Origin: Neolentinus lepideus HHB14362 ss-1
Taxonomy: Eukaryota; Basidiomycota; Agaricomycetes; Gloeophyllales; Gloeophyllaceae
DNA length: 64,000 nt
Reading direction: 5' to 3'
Assembly: GCA_001632425.1 (NCBI GenBank)
Contig: KV425551.1
Span: 730,996 to 794,995 of the forward strand
Of the stretch, positions 1 through 10,899 are shown piece after piece (position 1 is the first letter of the stretch; each line of letters begins with the position of its first letter). The notes beneath the pieces were generated by a model. The model was not told where the DNA came from, searched no databases, and saw nothing but the letters and a program-made list of their open reading frames with translations. Position numbers and translations under genes: made by a program.

Positions 1-430
1 CTATGTACCCATGTTCTCTAGTAGGGCTGGACTGACTAACTTCGCAGACGTTGTCTGCTTTGTGTTTGGGAGTGCCCGGGTAGGTCCGGTTCCTTGAATA
101 GTCGCCTTGGAAGTCACAAGTCCATCCCGCGAGTTGACCATGCGACCCGAGTTGACCTTGCATCCCGAGTTGCCTTGCTCTGCTGACGGCATAAAAGTAG
201 CCTATCGTCGGTCCCTCCGAAGGCAGAGTTAGCCCTGAGACCTCAGACGGTGGCGGCTCAGGTGGCCGAGCGGATCGGGAGGCTGCAGCCAGTCAGTACA
301 GTTCACCCATGGTGAACTGTTTATCCACACTAAATATTTAGATCGGGTACTTGCCTCTTGATGGGCTGATAAAACCTAGCGATATAAATCATCTGAATCT
401 GAGCAACCCCACCCCCCCCCATTTCCAGCC
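1..430. other. Upstream intergenic region, no gene seen
   Basis: I see no convincing gene in this stretch. It serves as the upstream region of the MetE-like gene that starts at 431. A perfect inverted repeat, ACAGTTCACC-N3-GGTGAACTGT, lies at 298-320, about 110 bp before that start codon, and a short C-run (409-420) sits just before the ATG. A 63-codon minus-strand frame at 1-192 has no recognisable protein character. Confidence 0.6.
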
Positions 431-2182
431 ATGTCTCCCAGCTTGAAGCTTTCCCCCCCTTTCCGTGCTGACCACATTGGCTCGCTGAAGCGCCCTGCCG
501 ATTTGTTGGCCAAACGGAGCGACTTAGATGCCGGAAAATGCACCGCCGAGGATCTGAAGCCTCTTGAGGACAAAGCAATTAATAAAATTGTGCAGATGCA
601 AAGGGAGCTGGGTATCAAGTCCATTACCGATGGGGAATTCAGGAGGTAAGAGTCTCATGACATTGCATGACGTTCAGGAAGTCACTCATATCTTCTAGAC
701 ACATGTTCTTCGACGGAGTATTTGACAACTTGGATGGAATGAAGTATCTTCCTGATGGTGTGTTCCTATCCGCAAACGTTTGTTGTGTTACGATCTCATC
801 ACTTTCTCCCAGTGCCCTTGCATATGTTCATGGTAAAGTAATCGTTTCTCGTCCGTACTGTGTCTCCTCACATCAATATTGTAGGACTACGTCCCAGATA
901 TCCCTGCCTTCAAGAAGTTGGTTGTTGGGAAGACAGGAAGTTCCTTCATCTGTGTCGTACGTGTGGTATCTCCGGCGAGCTTGAGTACATATTTGAATTC
1001 CTTCTTCGCAGGGTAAGTTGAAGCGAACGAGGCCCTTCTACAAAGATCAATTCGAATATTTGAAGTCAATTACGAAGCCCGAAGTAAGTCGGTATCGATG
1101 TATGACTAATTTGTTATTAATTATATGAATATTGTCCGATAATAGGAGCACAAGAACATTAAAATCACTGTTTGTGCGCCTGAGTGGTTCCACCTACGCC
1201 ATGGACCGTACGCCTATGACAAGAAAGTGTACGCCAATGACGGTGAGCCCGAAGTGGGTCGTGAGACAAGAATATGCTAACGGCTATAGACGAATACTTC
1301 GCCGACATTGCACAAGCTTACAGGGAGGAGATCCAGGACCTTTATTCTCGGGGTTGCCGTGAGTTTACGAACTCTAGTCGACTATAAGAGTTGTTCCCGA
1401 CGATAGTTCGTTTTCCCTCACAGGCAACCTGCAGTTCGATGATCCCCTCCTGGCCTACTTCTGTGCCGAATCCATGATCAAGGGAATGACGGAAGTCGGT
1501 GTTGATCATGAAGCACTCCTCAACACCTACGTGAAGGTGTACAACGACTGCTTACACGACCGGCCAGCGGACATGAACATTGGTCTGCACTTGTGCCGAG
1601 GCAACTTCAAGGCGAGTCAAGGCCTTGTGGAGGTTATTCATAGTAATTGCTGACCTCGGAATCAGGACGGCAGGCATTTCAGTGAGGGAGGTTATGACCG
1701 TATTGCTGTGAAGCTCTTCCACGAGATCGATGTCGACTGCTACTACGTGAGCTATCACCATAATTCTGTCTATGCGTGCGGATCCTAATAAGAAGATAGC
1801 TTGAATATGATACTGACCGTGCTGGGACTTTCGAGCCCCTGAAGCACCTGCCTAAGAACAAGGTCGTTGTTCTCGGTTTGATCACCTCCAAATTCCCCGA
1901 GGTACGTCCGGTCGATGATCAAACCATGGTTAATCCTTGACTTGTCGGTCTCTGTAGCTGGAGAACAAGGAGGAGCTCAAGAGGAAAGTGCATAGCGCGG
2001 CCGAGGTGATTGCACAGGGCACCGAAAAGCGCACCAAGGAGGATGCGTTGAACCAGATCTGCATCAGCCCACAGTGTGGGTTTGCTTCCCATTCGGAAGG
2101 TAACAAAGTCAGCGATGAGGACGTGAAGAAGAAGCTCGCCCTTGTTGTCGAGACCGCGAAGGAGATCTGGACTGACGTCTGA
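431..2182 (+). CDS. MetE/UROD-like cobalamin-independent methyltransferase family protein
   Basis: The protein looks like the single-domain fungal relative of the C-terminal catalytic half of cobalamin-independent methionine synthase (MetE; TIM-barrel fold). The start is the ATG at 431, giving MSPSLKLSPPFRADHIGSLK, and the 'RADHIGSLKRP' N-terminus followed by 'ITDGEFRR' is characteristic. About nine introns are needed; splicing yields, in order, 'NLQFDDPLLAYFC', 'LHLCRGNFKDGRHFSEGGYDR', 'EYDTDRAGTFEPLKHLPKNK', 'VVVLGLITSKFPELE' and 'ICISPQCGFASHSEGN'. The His-x-Cys of LHLC and the Cys of PQCGF match the metal-binding positions of MetE. At roughly 390 residues it lacks the N-terminal folate-binding half, so the methyl donor and acceptor are not certain. 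One intron (1612-1665) has a GC donor. It precedes an unknown gene on the same strand. Confidence 0.85.
1612..1665 (+). other. GC-AG intron in the MetE-like gene
   Basis: The exon ends ..AAC TTC AAG and is followed by gcgagt..; the intron ends ..aatcag before GAC GGC AGG. Only this 54-nt GC-AG excision keeps the conserved NFKDGRHFSEGG reading frame. The nearest GT, four bases further on, breaks the frame. Confidence 0.8.
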
Positions 2183-2508
2183 GCGAACATTTGGACACTG
2201 TATCAAGTAGCATTTTAACAATATTGGATAACCATCATGACTGTCAGCACCCTTATATGACCTGAATTGCCCATGGACTGGGTTGTACCCATTTCTTGGA
2301 TAACAAGGCGAATATAGAAATGGTATTACCCTGTATGGTAATATACTTTCGAAGTCCGAGCGTCGCGACCATTTTAAGGCGAAGTTCCCGCTCTAGTTCG
2401 AAATACCCAGCTTGGTTTCCCCCAGGCGCCTGGCTGCGCTACTTACCTGTATACCCGAGATACTTCTCTTCTAGACTGACGACGCGGCTTCAGTAGCCGT
2501 CCGTAAGG
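2183..2508. other. Intergenic region
   Basis: This is the 3' flank of the MetE-like gene and the upstream region of the gene starting at 2509. I see no gene, repeat or clear TATA box in it. Confidence 0.5.
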
Positions 2509-3921
2509 ATGGTGAAGTCCCTGAAGTACCGGCCTACGGAGCGGTACTGGGAGAAGGACGACATAGACGAGGAACCTGAAGCCAAGAGGGCTCGTAAATA
2601 TGGACCTTTCGCCGTCAAGAAGTCTACGCTGGTAGCGTCTTTCTCCAGATGTGGACCCGTACGGCCTGAGAACAAGCTTCTCCCAAGGTCCAGGAAGACG
2701 GGTGGACGGCACAAACCTATCAGGGTCACGGAGATCTTTGGTGTTTCGGATGGTCCAAAGACACCGAGACTACCAGCCCAGAAGGAAAGGCGCTCATCTG
2801 CTGGCCAGCCTAAGCCCGAAGTTGGGTATGTGACAGTCGGCGAGTGCATGTAAATACCGATCCTCACTACCAGTAGCCCAGAAACGGAGACAGAGAAGCT
2901 CATCAACGCTCTCAAGCACCGTCTCAAGGATGGCACTGACGACTGGGCAGAGAAACATGAGCGTCTTTCAGCCTGCCAGCCCGCGACGCCCCCTTCAAGT
3001 CCCAGGTTGCCTTCGCAGCTTAGTCGACTCTTTCAGAAACTGGAACAAGCAGAGAAAATACTGAAAGCCCGGGAAGCTGCCATCGGAACACCAGGAACGG
3101 CGCCTGCTGGATCTGTAGCTGCGAACAAACTGTGCACTCCTAGCCCAGCTAGCAGCTCCTGTTTGTCTGATCCTCCATCTGGAACTACGCTTGGTATCGC
3201 GACACCTGAAGGGGATACAACTCTCCTGGACAATTCAGCCTCTCCGAACAACAGCAAGCTTGGAAAATCTGCGGAGTCACCTGTCAGTTCTCCTTGTGCT
3301 GGCAAATCTAAAGGCAAAACGGATGCTGCTACTGGTGTTTTGCATGTCTTCTCCCGCGCCCGGGGCGCCTCTGTTGCAAGTATGGGTCCTCAAGAAAGAG
3401 CCTTGTTAAGTGCGAGCGTTTCCTTCGGGAATATTTCATCTACTCGAGTATCTGCACGTCGACCGATACTGGCGCCGAAGACGGTCAATGTGCCCATCCC
3501 TTTACCTTGCAAGCCCCAGTCACCTACAGTCGAGAAGATCGACAAGCCTATTCTACCCCCTCCACCCAAACGTGGCAGTGGTACTTCGTACCGCGCCCAG
3601 AAGGAGCACAAGCCTGTGTACATGATGTATCCTCAAGCATACCTACAGCAGGCAACCTGCTCTCCGCCTTTGCAAACTTGCCAAAGGTCACCACCTCGTC
3701 GAAGGAGCACCAGTGTTATAAGCGCCTGCCACAGGCCTGAGCCGGATTCTCAGTTTCCCGGCGGCTATCCGCTCGACGAGGGCGAAGCTCAGGATCCAAT
3801 TCCATCTTCCTCTCGGTCGGTTGCCGCCCAGGTATTCAAGCTGGTATTTGGCATGCTGCAGCTCGTATTCCTCAAATCATGGCAAGCTGTCTGGCGACTA
3901 ACTTTCAGCGCGAGAACTTGA
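2509..3921 (+). CDS. Hypothetical Pro/Ser-rich protein
   Basis: I do not recognise this protein. The ATG at 2509 gives MVKSLKYRPTERYWEKDD, rich in Lys, Arg and Glu. One intron (2826-2873, gtatgt..accag) joins ..PEVG to SPETETEKLINALKHRL in frame, and the second exon runs open to the TGA at 3919-3921. Residues 125-165 include a short heptad-like helix (LSRLFQKLEQAEKILKARE). The middle is low-complexity Ser, Pro and Thr, with 'ILPPPPKRGSG'. The last 30 residues, beginning VFKLVFGMLQLVFLKSWQ, are hydrophobic or amphipathic and could be a membrane-binding helix. Total length is about 455 residues. There is no catalytic signature; it is probably a disordered scaffold or regulatory protein. Confidence 0.65.
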
Positions 3922-4274
3922 ACGTCCACATCCTTCATTGGTATCCTATCCATGTCTATGCAATGGGTTGTCACTCTGAATTTGTCATGCGAACGTTACT
4001 ATGTCTTATATCGATTTGTATAACTGTGACCGCCTGTACTTCATTCGTAATCAAACACGCATCACTATATCACTATATTCGATAATCTTCGAGCCAGGAA
4101 ATGTGATATTGTCAATGAGATCTGTAGATCGCAGCGCGGCGTTTGGTATTAAGAAGCAGAGTGGCTGTGTTCCTTCCCATTTAGCTACTTATGTAAGCAT
4201 TTGATGGGAGAGGTAGAAACCGGACAGGAGTAACCGGCTGCAGTACAGACACTGGCTGTTGCATTTCCGTCTCT
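3922..4274. other. Intergenic region
   Basis: This spans the 3' flank of the unknown gene and the upstream region of the secreted protein at 4275. Small open frames here are AT-rich and have no protein character. I see nothing else. Confidence 0.5.
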
Positions 4275-5938
4275 ATGCGTCTCCGCCCGGTCGTTTTCTC
4301 GCTGGTCGTCTCCCTTTTCCCGGTGGCTGCTCAAGCCTTCTCCTTCTCTTTTGGCACTCCCACGCAATGCGATGACCTTAATCTCTCCTGGACTGGTGCA
4401 TGACACAATTCTTTTTTCCATCCGAATCAGCAGCTTGACATCCCATAATAGGCGGCACTGCGCCTTTCCAGCTCACCTTCATTCCAGTAAGCAGTATTCA
4501 ATCATATGACCGCTATTGTCCCTCTTACAATTCGGAGTCAGGTTTTTGGTACACCTCGCAATATTTCCATTCCTTCATCGGCTTTCAGCAATGACCAGGG
4601 GTCCTTCAAGACTCAACTACCGTTCGCGAGTGGCCACAAGATAGTGGTGGTCATGTCCGACGCGACTGGCTTTGGTACCGGAGGCGTCTCGGACCTCGTT
4701 ACTATCGGACAGTCTGTCGGAAACAGTAACTGTAACACTACTGATCCTGGCGTGAATTTCGAATTCGAGCTCAACGCAGGTATGTGATGTTGCTATTCAA
4801 TCTGAATTGTGCCCTAAATTGTGCCTTCCATTCTACCAGCCTTGCAACAATGTCGGTGAGTTTGCTTGCTTCAAAGGCTCGTTTCTTTTGCTCATACAAG
4901 TTCCTGAGCTAGCCCCTACACGTTTAGCGATTACACTGGCGCTGTTCAGCCTGTAACTATTGCGGTAAGACCCCGCATCATCTGAGCGACTGGAGAATCA
5001 TGACATCTCTTGCATAGGGCATCATTCCTGGGGGGAACGTGTTTTATCTGCAGCCTCCTTCTGGTCCAACATCTTTTCAGTGGACAGCAGATGTAGCAGC
5101 AGGCACCTCTATCATATTTGTAATGACAGATTCAAAGGGGCGGCAAGGTGGCAGCTCCGACGTGGAATCCGTTGGTATATCCGACGACACATCCTGTATT
5201 CCGTCAACCGCACCGTCTTCCACTTCAAACGCGCCCTCGGCCACATCCTCCTCCACAGCTGCATCAAGTGCCAGCTCCAGTTCTACTGCGCCCGCAGCTT
5301 CTCAGTCATCGGATTCTGGCAGTTCAGTCTCTGCTGCTACGATTGCAGGCGCCGTGATCGGGGGTCTAATTGCAGTAGCCGTTGTCGTCACACTGCTATT
5401 ATTCTGCCTCAAGAATCGTGGCAGCAGATGGCCGTACGCCCATCGCGACTCACACCGACTCGAATCTGTAGATCTTGCGACGGATCCGGTTTCCCATCGC
5501 GTCTCTCCTTACCCCTACACTCCCAGTACTATTAATACGCCTTACGGTGCCGCCTACTCCGAAACAGGTTTGTTGGATGCACCAGGCCAGACCCCAGCCC
5601 ATCCCTTCCCACCCATGCCATACGAGCCGCCGCCACTTGATCCCAGTGACGCGTCTGGCACAGCGCAACCGCAGACTCCTCATACTCTGGGCGGTACGTC
5701 GGGCGAGCGGTCCCGGCAACAGTCGCACCAGTCAATGGGATCCTCTTCTGCGGGAAGGCGGAAAGCCGGTATGGCAGGCATATCAAGCTATCAGACCCCT
5801 TCGCGCTTCATTTTGCATAACGACATGGAAGAAATTATGCCCGACGAGAATGGGGTCGTGGAATTACCGCCACAGTACAGCGAAGCCCGGAAACCTATAC
5901 CCGGGCTTACACCGCCACAGAGTAGTGAACAGATATGA
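4275..5938 (+). CDS. Secreted/single-pass Ser-rich surface protein (basidiomycete type)
   Basis: The ATG at 4275 begins a signal peptide (MRLRPVVFSLVVSLFPVAAQ) and is followed by 'FGTPTQCDDLNLSWTGGTAPFQL', a start common in basidiomycete extracellular proteins. Four introns are needed, including a 16-nt exon at 4840-4855, giving 'NAALQQCRDYTGAVQPVTIAGIIPGG'. The extracellular half has paired Cys residues (CDD, NCNTT, QQC, SCIP) and two similar beta-rich units, each containing a 'G..VVVMSDATG' or 'IIFVMTDSKG' motif. A Ser/Thr/Ala stalk of about 50 residues follows, probably O-glycosylated. Next come one membrane span (TIAGAVIGGLIAVAVVVTLL), a basic stop-transfer stretch and a Pro-rich cytoplasmic tail of about 170 residues. 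The architecture resembles wall-stress sensors or SKG6-type proteins, but no ligand or partner can be inferred. Confidence 0.75.
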
Positions 5939-6165
5939 AGCTCCTCTGCAACATCTGCGTTCACGTCTGTACCGCCTCTCAAAGAACCTCGTGCAACATC
6001 GCCAGGGTTACACCCATCCTAGCCATGACAGTCTTTCTCGGGTAACAACTCATTTGTACCAATGTTGCCAAACCATCTATAGCTTGAGTCTTGATTTTAT
6101 TACATATTTATTCGCGCTTCAATTCGGCCATTTGACTATTTATGAGCTTTTGCTTACATTGACGT
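5939..6165. other. Convergent 3' flank
   Basis: This is the gap between the plus-strand membrane protein ending at 5938 and the minus-strand open exon that ends at 6166. It is moderately AT-rich and I see no gene in it. Confidence 0.4.
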
Positions 6166-6562
6166 TCATTTTTCTGAGTCAGAATCTTGTACATGGCCGG
6201 TATCTTCGTTTCTGCTGTCCAGGTCGAATACCCGATATGGGGTCTCGGAAGGTGTCTTATTGTAGTTACGAAGGAAGTCATTAATGTTGTCGAATAACAA
6301 CAGTCTATCTTCTGTTGATTCGGAAGGGCGTATATAATCTCCATACATGTGGACTGCAGAGGTGCGATGATAAAGATATTCCGACGAAAGGATAGCTAGG
6401 ACAGCAGGATGTACAGACTGAAGTCCGAGGAGGACGAAGAGGATGCGACGCAGGACGATAAAATACATTAGGAGGAGGAAAGGATAGGCTTGCAGTGCGA
6501 AAAATACATGGGGTGTGTCCAACTGCAATACATGCGTAGCTTGTCGAGACTAGAAAGGACAA
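6166..6562 (-). other. Candidate coding exon with hydrophobic segments
   Basis: A minus-strand open stretch of about 130 codons ends in TGA at 6166-6168. It encodes 'LQLDTPHVFFALQAYPFLLL', two hydrophobic helices and a conserved-looking tail (DNINDFLRNYNKTPSETPYRVFD). Its composition looks like real protein. It is preceded by a good acceptor (cctttctag) and, 55 nt upstream, by a gtgagg donor. That donor lies just after the TGA of the gene ending at 6609 and is not in that gene's frame. The first ATG inside it is at 6468. It may be a separate small gene, an alternative 3' exon of the neighbour, or a decayed exon. Confidence 0.35.
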
Positions 6563-6608
6563 GTGTAAGACTGCTGTCCTCTTTTAAGCGTATACCAACC
6601 TCACCCAG

Positions 6609-7502
6609 TCAGCGTTGATCCATAGATATGTCCAATGCCTCCATGAGTTCGCCACCCAAAGAGCTCTTCGCAAATGCTTCAACCATGGCGTCCTGGTCCT
6701 TTCTCCTCTTATGCCTCTTTCGGCGGTCTTCACGGATGATTCTCTCGATGCGCCTCCGTATCTTAGAGTGCAGCCTCGGATCAGTGCTCAGCGTTCGGCT
6801 TCTATAACAGGCGAGCTCGACCATTGCCAAGAGGCGTAGCGTATCATTCTGATTAAGAGCCTGGCGCAAACGTCCGATCAGCGCAAGTTCCCGGTTCCAG
6901 GAAGGAGGAAGCAAATCATCCATGCATACATTTAATGACCATGAGACAACTCTACTACCATCCACACATCCAATAACGACGAAGTTGCCTCGTTTCTCTG
7001 CTGAAATGTCGGAGCCCTATAGTTCGTCCGTGTAAGCGCTGTGTATGGGAAGCGGTTCCGGTAAACATTTTACCTCTCCAAATGTTGTCCAGACTTTGTT
7101 CGTCGATGCCGAACGAATTACTTCTCGACAGCTCGATTAGCGCTGAAGAAGAGTAGGGTCATAGAAACTCCCCAGCGTACCAACTCGAGATGTTTGTCCA
7201 GAAACTTCGTGAGAGGCGATCCCTCGGCCCAAATACGACCAATTATCCTTCTCAGGCCGCCTAATATGCACTTTCACTGGGATGTCACGGAAGCTCGGTT
7301 GTTGAGCAGCTGGAGTAGGACCCGCACCAAGGTATCGGAGACACAAGGACGACATCAGTATGTTAGTCTTCACACTCTGGTGCAACTACTTTGGGTGCGA
7401 ACCTTGTGTGTTGAGTACTGCTGCTGGTATGTTCTGTATATCTTGCTGGTTATGAAGTTGAGGTGCGTTAATGGCGTCAACCACATCCATTCGGTCTGTC
7501 AT
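6609..7502 (-). CDS. Hypothetical basic protein
   Basis: The chosen ATG (7500-7502) gives MTDRMDVVDAINAPQLHNQQ and lies 49 nt downstream of a TATATAT box. Three introns join the pieces into '..NTQAAQQPSFRDIPVKVHI', 'RRPEKDNWSYLGRGIASHEV', 'GQTSRALIELSRSNSFGID' and 'AEKRGNFVVIGCVDGSRVVSW'. A helical C-terminal part follows, rich in Arg, Lys and Glu (SKIRRRIERIIREDRRKRHK), and the frame stops at 6609-6611. Length is about 235 residues. The 'FVVIGCVDGSRVVSW' segment is beta-like and well formed, but I do not know the family. It lies directly downstream of TAF5 on the same strand. A possible extra 3' exon lies at 6166-6562. Confidence 0.6.
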
Positions 7503-7550
7503 ATCGACTTGAATTCTATGAAAGCGAACGTGAAGAAGCTTGCGTGCGCC

Positions 7551-7557
7551 TATATAT
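7551..7557 (-). promoter_or_regulatory. TATA box for the gene starting at 7502
   Basis: On the minus strand the sequence reads GGCATATATAGGCG, 49 nt before the ATG at 7502. It supports that start over longer upstream readings. Confidence 0.5.
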
Positions 7558-7835
7558 GCCTTTGATAATGTCGGGGATGGTGTCCAGCTGCGGTTCACGA
7601 AAGATGTTTGAACTTGAGGAGCACGGTCCAACTGTCAGAGTCGCCTTGCGTGCCAGGGAGCGAATGAAGCACGGTACACGTGATCCGCACAGCCACTCAG
7701 GAAATGAATTGCTACGGCGCGTCACGAGTGCTTACATGTTGCTCTGTCAATCCCTTGGCCTCATCGCAGTTCAGGATTCTTCCTATATAGAGATACGAGA
7801 TATGTGCAAGTAGATGTAATCAGTGAGAAATAACG

Positions 7836-10626
7836 TCATCTCTGCTCTGGGGAAAGGTAAGGTCCAGCCACTACGCAAAGATTGCGTGGCGTGAACTGCA
7901 CGTTGGTGATCGGAGTCCGTTTAGTAGGAAAAGTACCGACGAGATCAGTGCTGCAGAGCAGTGGCTTCAGGAGACGACAAAATTACGGGATATTCAATAA
8001 CTCACGTCTCGATACTCTCTTCTTCTCGACTTTTCAAGGCGCCAGTGCCGTTAGCCATGCCGTTCTTAGTGGGCAGACCTCCCGCACTTTTCACATCCCA
8101 GCATCGCACGGTCCAGTCAGCCCCTCCACTGACAAGCATTGACGACTCCGCACTCCAAGCCAAGGAATAGATTGATGCGGTATGACCGGTCATCTTCTTG
8201 ATTCGACGACCAGACCCAAGATCCCACAGGCTGATGGCATGGTCCTCACCTAATATGCCGATGTGAAACAATGTAGCAATGGAAAGACATCTAGCACCCA
8301 CCTGCACTTGCTAAGTAACGACCGTCTGGGCTGAAAGAAAGTGTGGATACAATGCCCTGGTGACCAATAAATACGCGGACGGTATTACCGCGCTGTACAT
8401 CCCACAGTCGAACAGTCCAGTCACTTGATGCGGTTGCGAGGTATAGTGAGTTCGGATGGAACCTGACGGCCTAGCAAGCTACAGGTCAGCGACTATTTTC
8501 TGACTCTGGAACACATACGCACATCAACATCGCTCAGATGCCCCGCGTATATACGAAGCGCATTCGCTCTATCCGTCGACCATAATCTAGCGGTCCGATC
8601 CCGACTTCCCGTGGCAAAGTAGATACCCATAGGACTCCATTGTACGTCCCAAACAGGATTTTGGTGCCCTCGATATGCTACCAGGTTTGTCATGGTATCT
8701 AGTGACCACAGCCGTACCGTAGCATCCGCGGAGGAGGAGAGTAGATGTCTCGGACGAGAGGTGGAACCGCTCAAGGGGTCGAAAGACAGCGAATATACAG
8801 GTCCGCTATGTCCGATCAATTTTCTTGTGCGAGGGCCACCTGTTTCTTTCACTCTTTCCAAACTACTGTCTACAAATCCGATTCAGTCTCTGGACCAGGA
8901 GATTGGTGGATTACGAACTGTCTCGTATTTTGTTGAGCTGGAAATCGCTCCTCATTCCATTCAATCCCTCATCAGTAAGACTCCAGAGTCGAATATAACT
9001 TTCGGCAAACCCAGCAGCCATGAGACTCAAGTCTTGGGAAAATGTGCAACATGGAACTCTTCAACATAGTATGAGTGGGATCAATAATTCGAACTGAACT
9101 GAACGTACCCCTCAGGAACATCGTGAATAGTATAGCAACATATACTAGGTAACGCCCGTGCTCGTGTCGCGGAAAGTTGCGGTGAGTTCTCATCGAGCTC
9201 CTTGAGCGCAGCGGCATCTAGCCGTATCTTTTTCCTCCAGTCTCTGATTTTCTCCGCCTCTCGTAGGACGTCTGCGGTCTTGAAAGTCGGTGGGTGAGGT
9301 GGGAGATCCAAGTCAGATGGGGCCATAACGCCAGGGATCTGCTGAGAACGTAGATAATGAATGTCATATTGAGCTCCATTAGGATCGCCGTCCATGACGG
9401 CTCTCTGTCGCAATTCGCGTTCAATTTCCGCACGCATCTCCTCGGTCACGGGTGCTGGACCCAGCTTCAGCTCTCCTTGCGTCGAGTTAAAGGCTTGTGC
9501 ACTAGTGGCAGTCGATGGCGCACCGTTAGCACGGGCTAGTAATGAAGAAAGGAGGCCCGTGTTCTCCTCCCATGCGGTCGGAGGAACGGATGTGGTGTTC
9601 GATGCAGTAACTGCATTCGTAGTGAATAGTTGTATAGTATACGAAACGGAAGTCATAGCTACCGTCAAATTTGAGATGATTATTGACCACCCGCATGACC
9701 GCTGAACGACCGCGTTTCCCTTTCTCGCCCGCGAAGCCCTCACCGGCCCCCATACTCTCACCACCTATGCCCTCGGTAAGCCAACCGACGAGAAGATCGA
9801 ATCCTGATCGGCTCATTCTGACAGTGTACTTTTCGTTTTGGAAGCGTTGGGCCATGTCATCATTCTGGATGTGAGCAGGTAGAAGAAGGGTGGATAGGTG
9901 ATGCAGGATGTTGTTATGCGCAGGCGCTAGTGAAGGAGAGAACTCAGAGAAGAATTTCACCGCTACATGAGCTTATTCAGTAACGTTCTGGGCATATACA
10001 TGCGCCGTCACCTACCAGCTTCCTTGAATCCTGACTGAATGAGGTCGAGGTAGAAATGGACAAAGACCGGAAACAGCATTGGTCTGAATTCAGGCTACGA
10101 AGATGTCGATGTCAGAAAAAGAGTCTGCAGTTACAGTGAAAAGGGGGCACACGCGGTACATATCAAGTGAACCATCCACCCATGCCTGGAGCTCTCTAAA
10201 ACCTTCATTCTTGTCTGTCGGATCCAAAGACAAGATTTCCTCGGCGCCAATAGAGCCAAGATTGGCTATCAAGTTCTGGATGTTCAAAGAAGTACCGGCT
10301 CCGCCCACATCCTGGACAACGCTCGACGCATTATTATACGCATTCTCGTTCGGGTTAGCAGGTCTTTGTGAGAATACAGCAAGCCTCTTGATCAGTTCTT
10401 CAGAAGTAATGGTCTGAGAAGGCGCGGTTTCCGGTGCTTTGCCTTTGTCGCTCGGAGAGGCTTCGTCGACAGCATTCGGGACGCCCTGCTCAGGGAGTTT
10501 GTAGCCTCTGTTTCGAAGGTACTCCAAGACCAGACGGTCTACCGCGTCTACGATGGGCTGAGCATCTTGCGAGATAGAGGTAGAGGTATCAGGAGATGGA
10601 GCTGCGGGGACGGGTGTGGCAGACAT
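7836..10626 (-). CDS. TAF5: TFIID subunit 5 (WD40 repeat), TAF5
   Basis: TAF5 is a scaffold subunit of TFIID (and of SAGA in yeasts), acting in the nucleus at RNA polymerase II promoters. The ATG at 10626 gives [17 protein letters not shown], then a LisH-like stretch ([16 protein letters not shown]). After an intron comes the conserved NTD2 domain: '[20 protein letters not shown]', '[20 protein letters not shown]', then '[18 protein letters not shown]'. A linker ([20 protein letters not shown]) leads into six WD40 repeats, with clear '[15 protein letters not shown]', '[13 protein letters not shown]', '[15 protein letters not shown]', '[13 protein letters not shown]', '[12 protein letters not shown]' and '[13 protein letters not shown]'. 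The C-terminus, [19 protein letters not shown], is typical of TAF5. About eight short introns are present. It is complete, at roughly 750 residues. Confidence 0.93.
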
Positions 10627-10899
10627 AGTAAACACGTTAACATGCAGTATTGCGCGGTGGCGGATCGCGATCGTGCTCTGTGACATCGCGACGCGTCACG
10701 CCCGGTTCCGGTCGGTCGGTCATATCCTAGGACACCGGTAGGATGCCGGCAATATCATCTCAGAGTCCAGATATCTAGATCATCTCGCATAGTGCTTCCA
10801 GTGCAGAGCCAGAGAAGCACCGAAGCACACTTGAGCACGGACTATCAAACAGCAATATTATACATATATAAGACAAGATAGAAGTGGCGCCGGAACTAT

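Noticed and set aside
240..320. tRNA-like phrase gtggccgagcgg at about 263
   Set aside because: It resembles the D-arm of a Leu/Ser tRNA, but there is no acceptor pairing, no anticodon arm and no B-box (GGTTCGAATCC-like) downstream.
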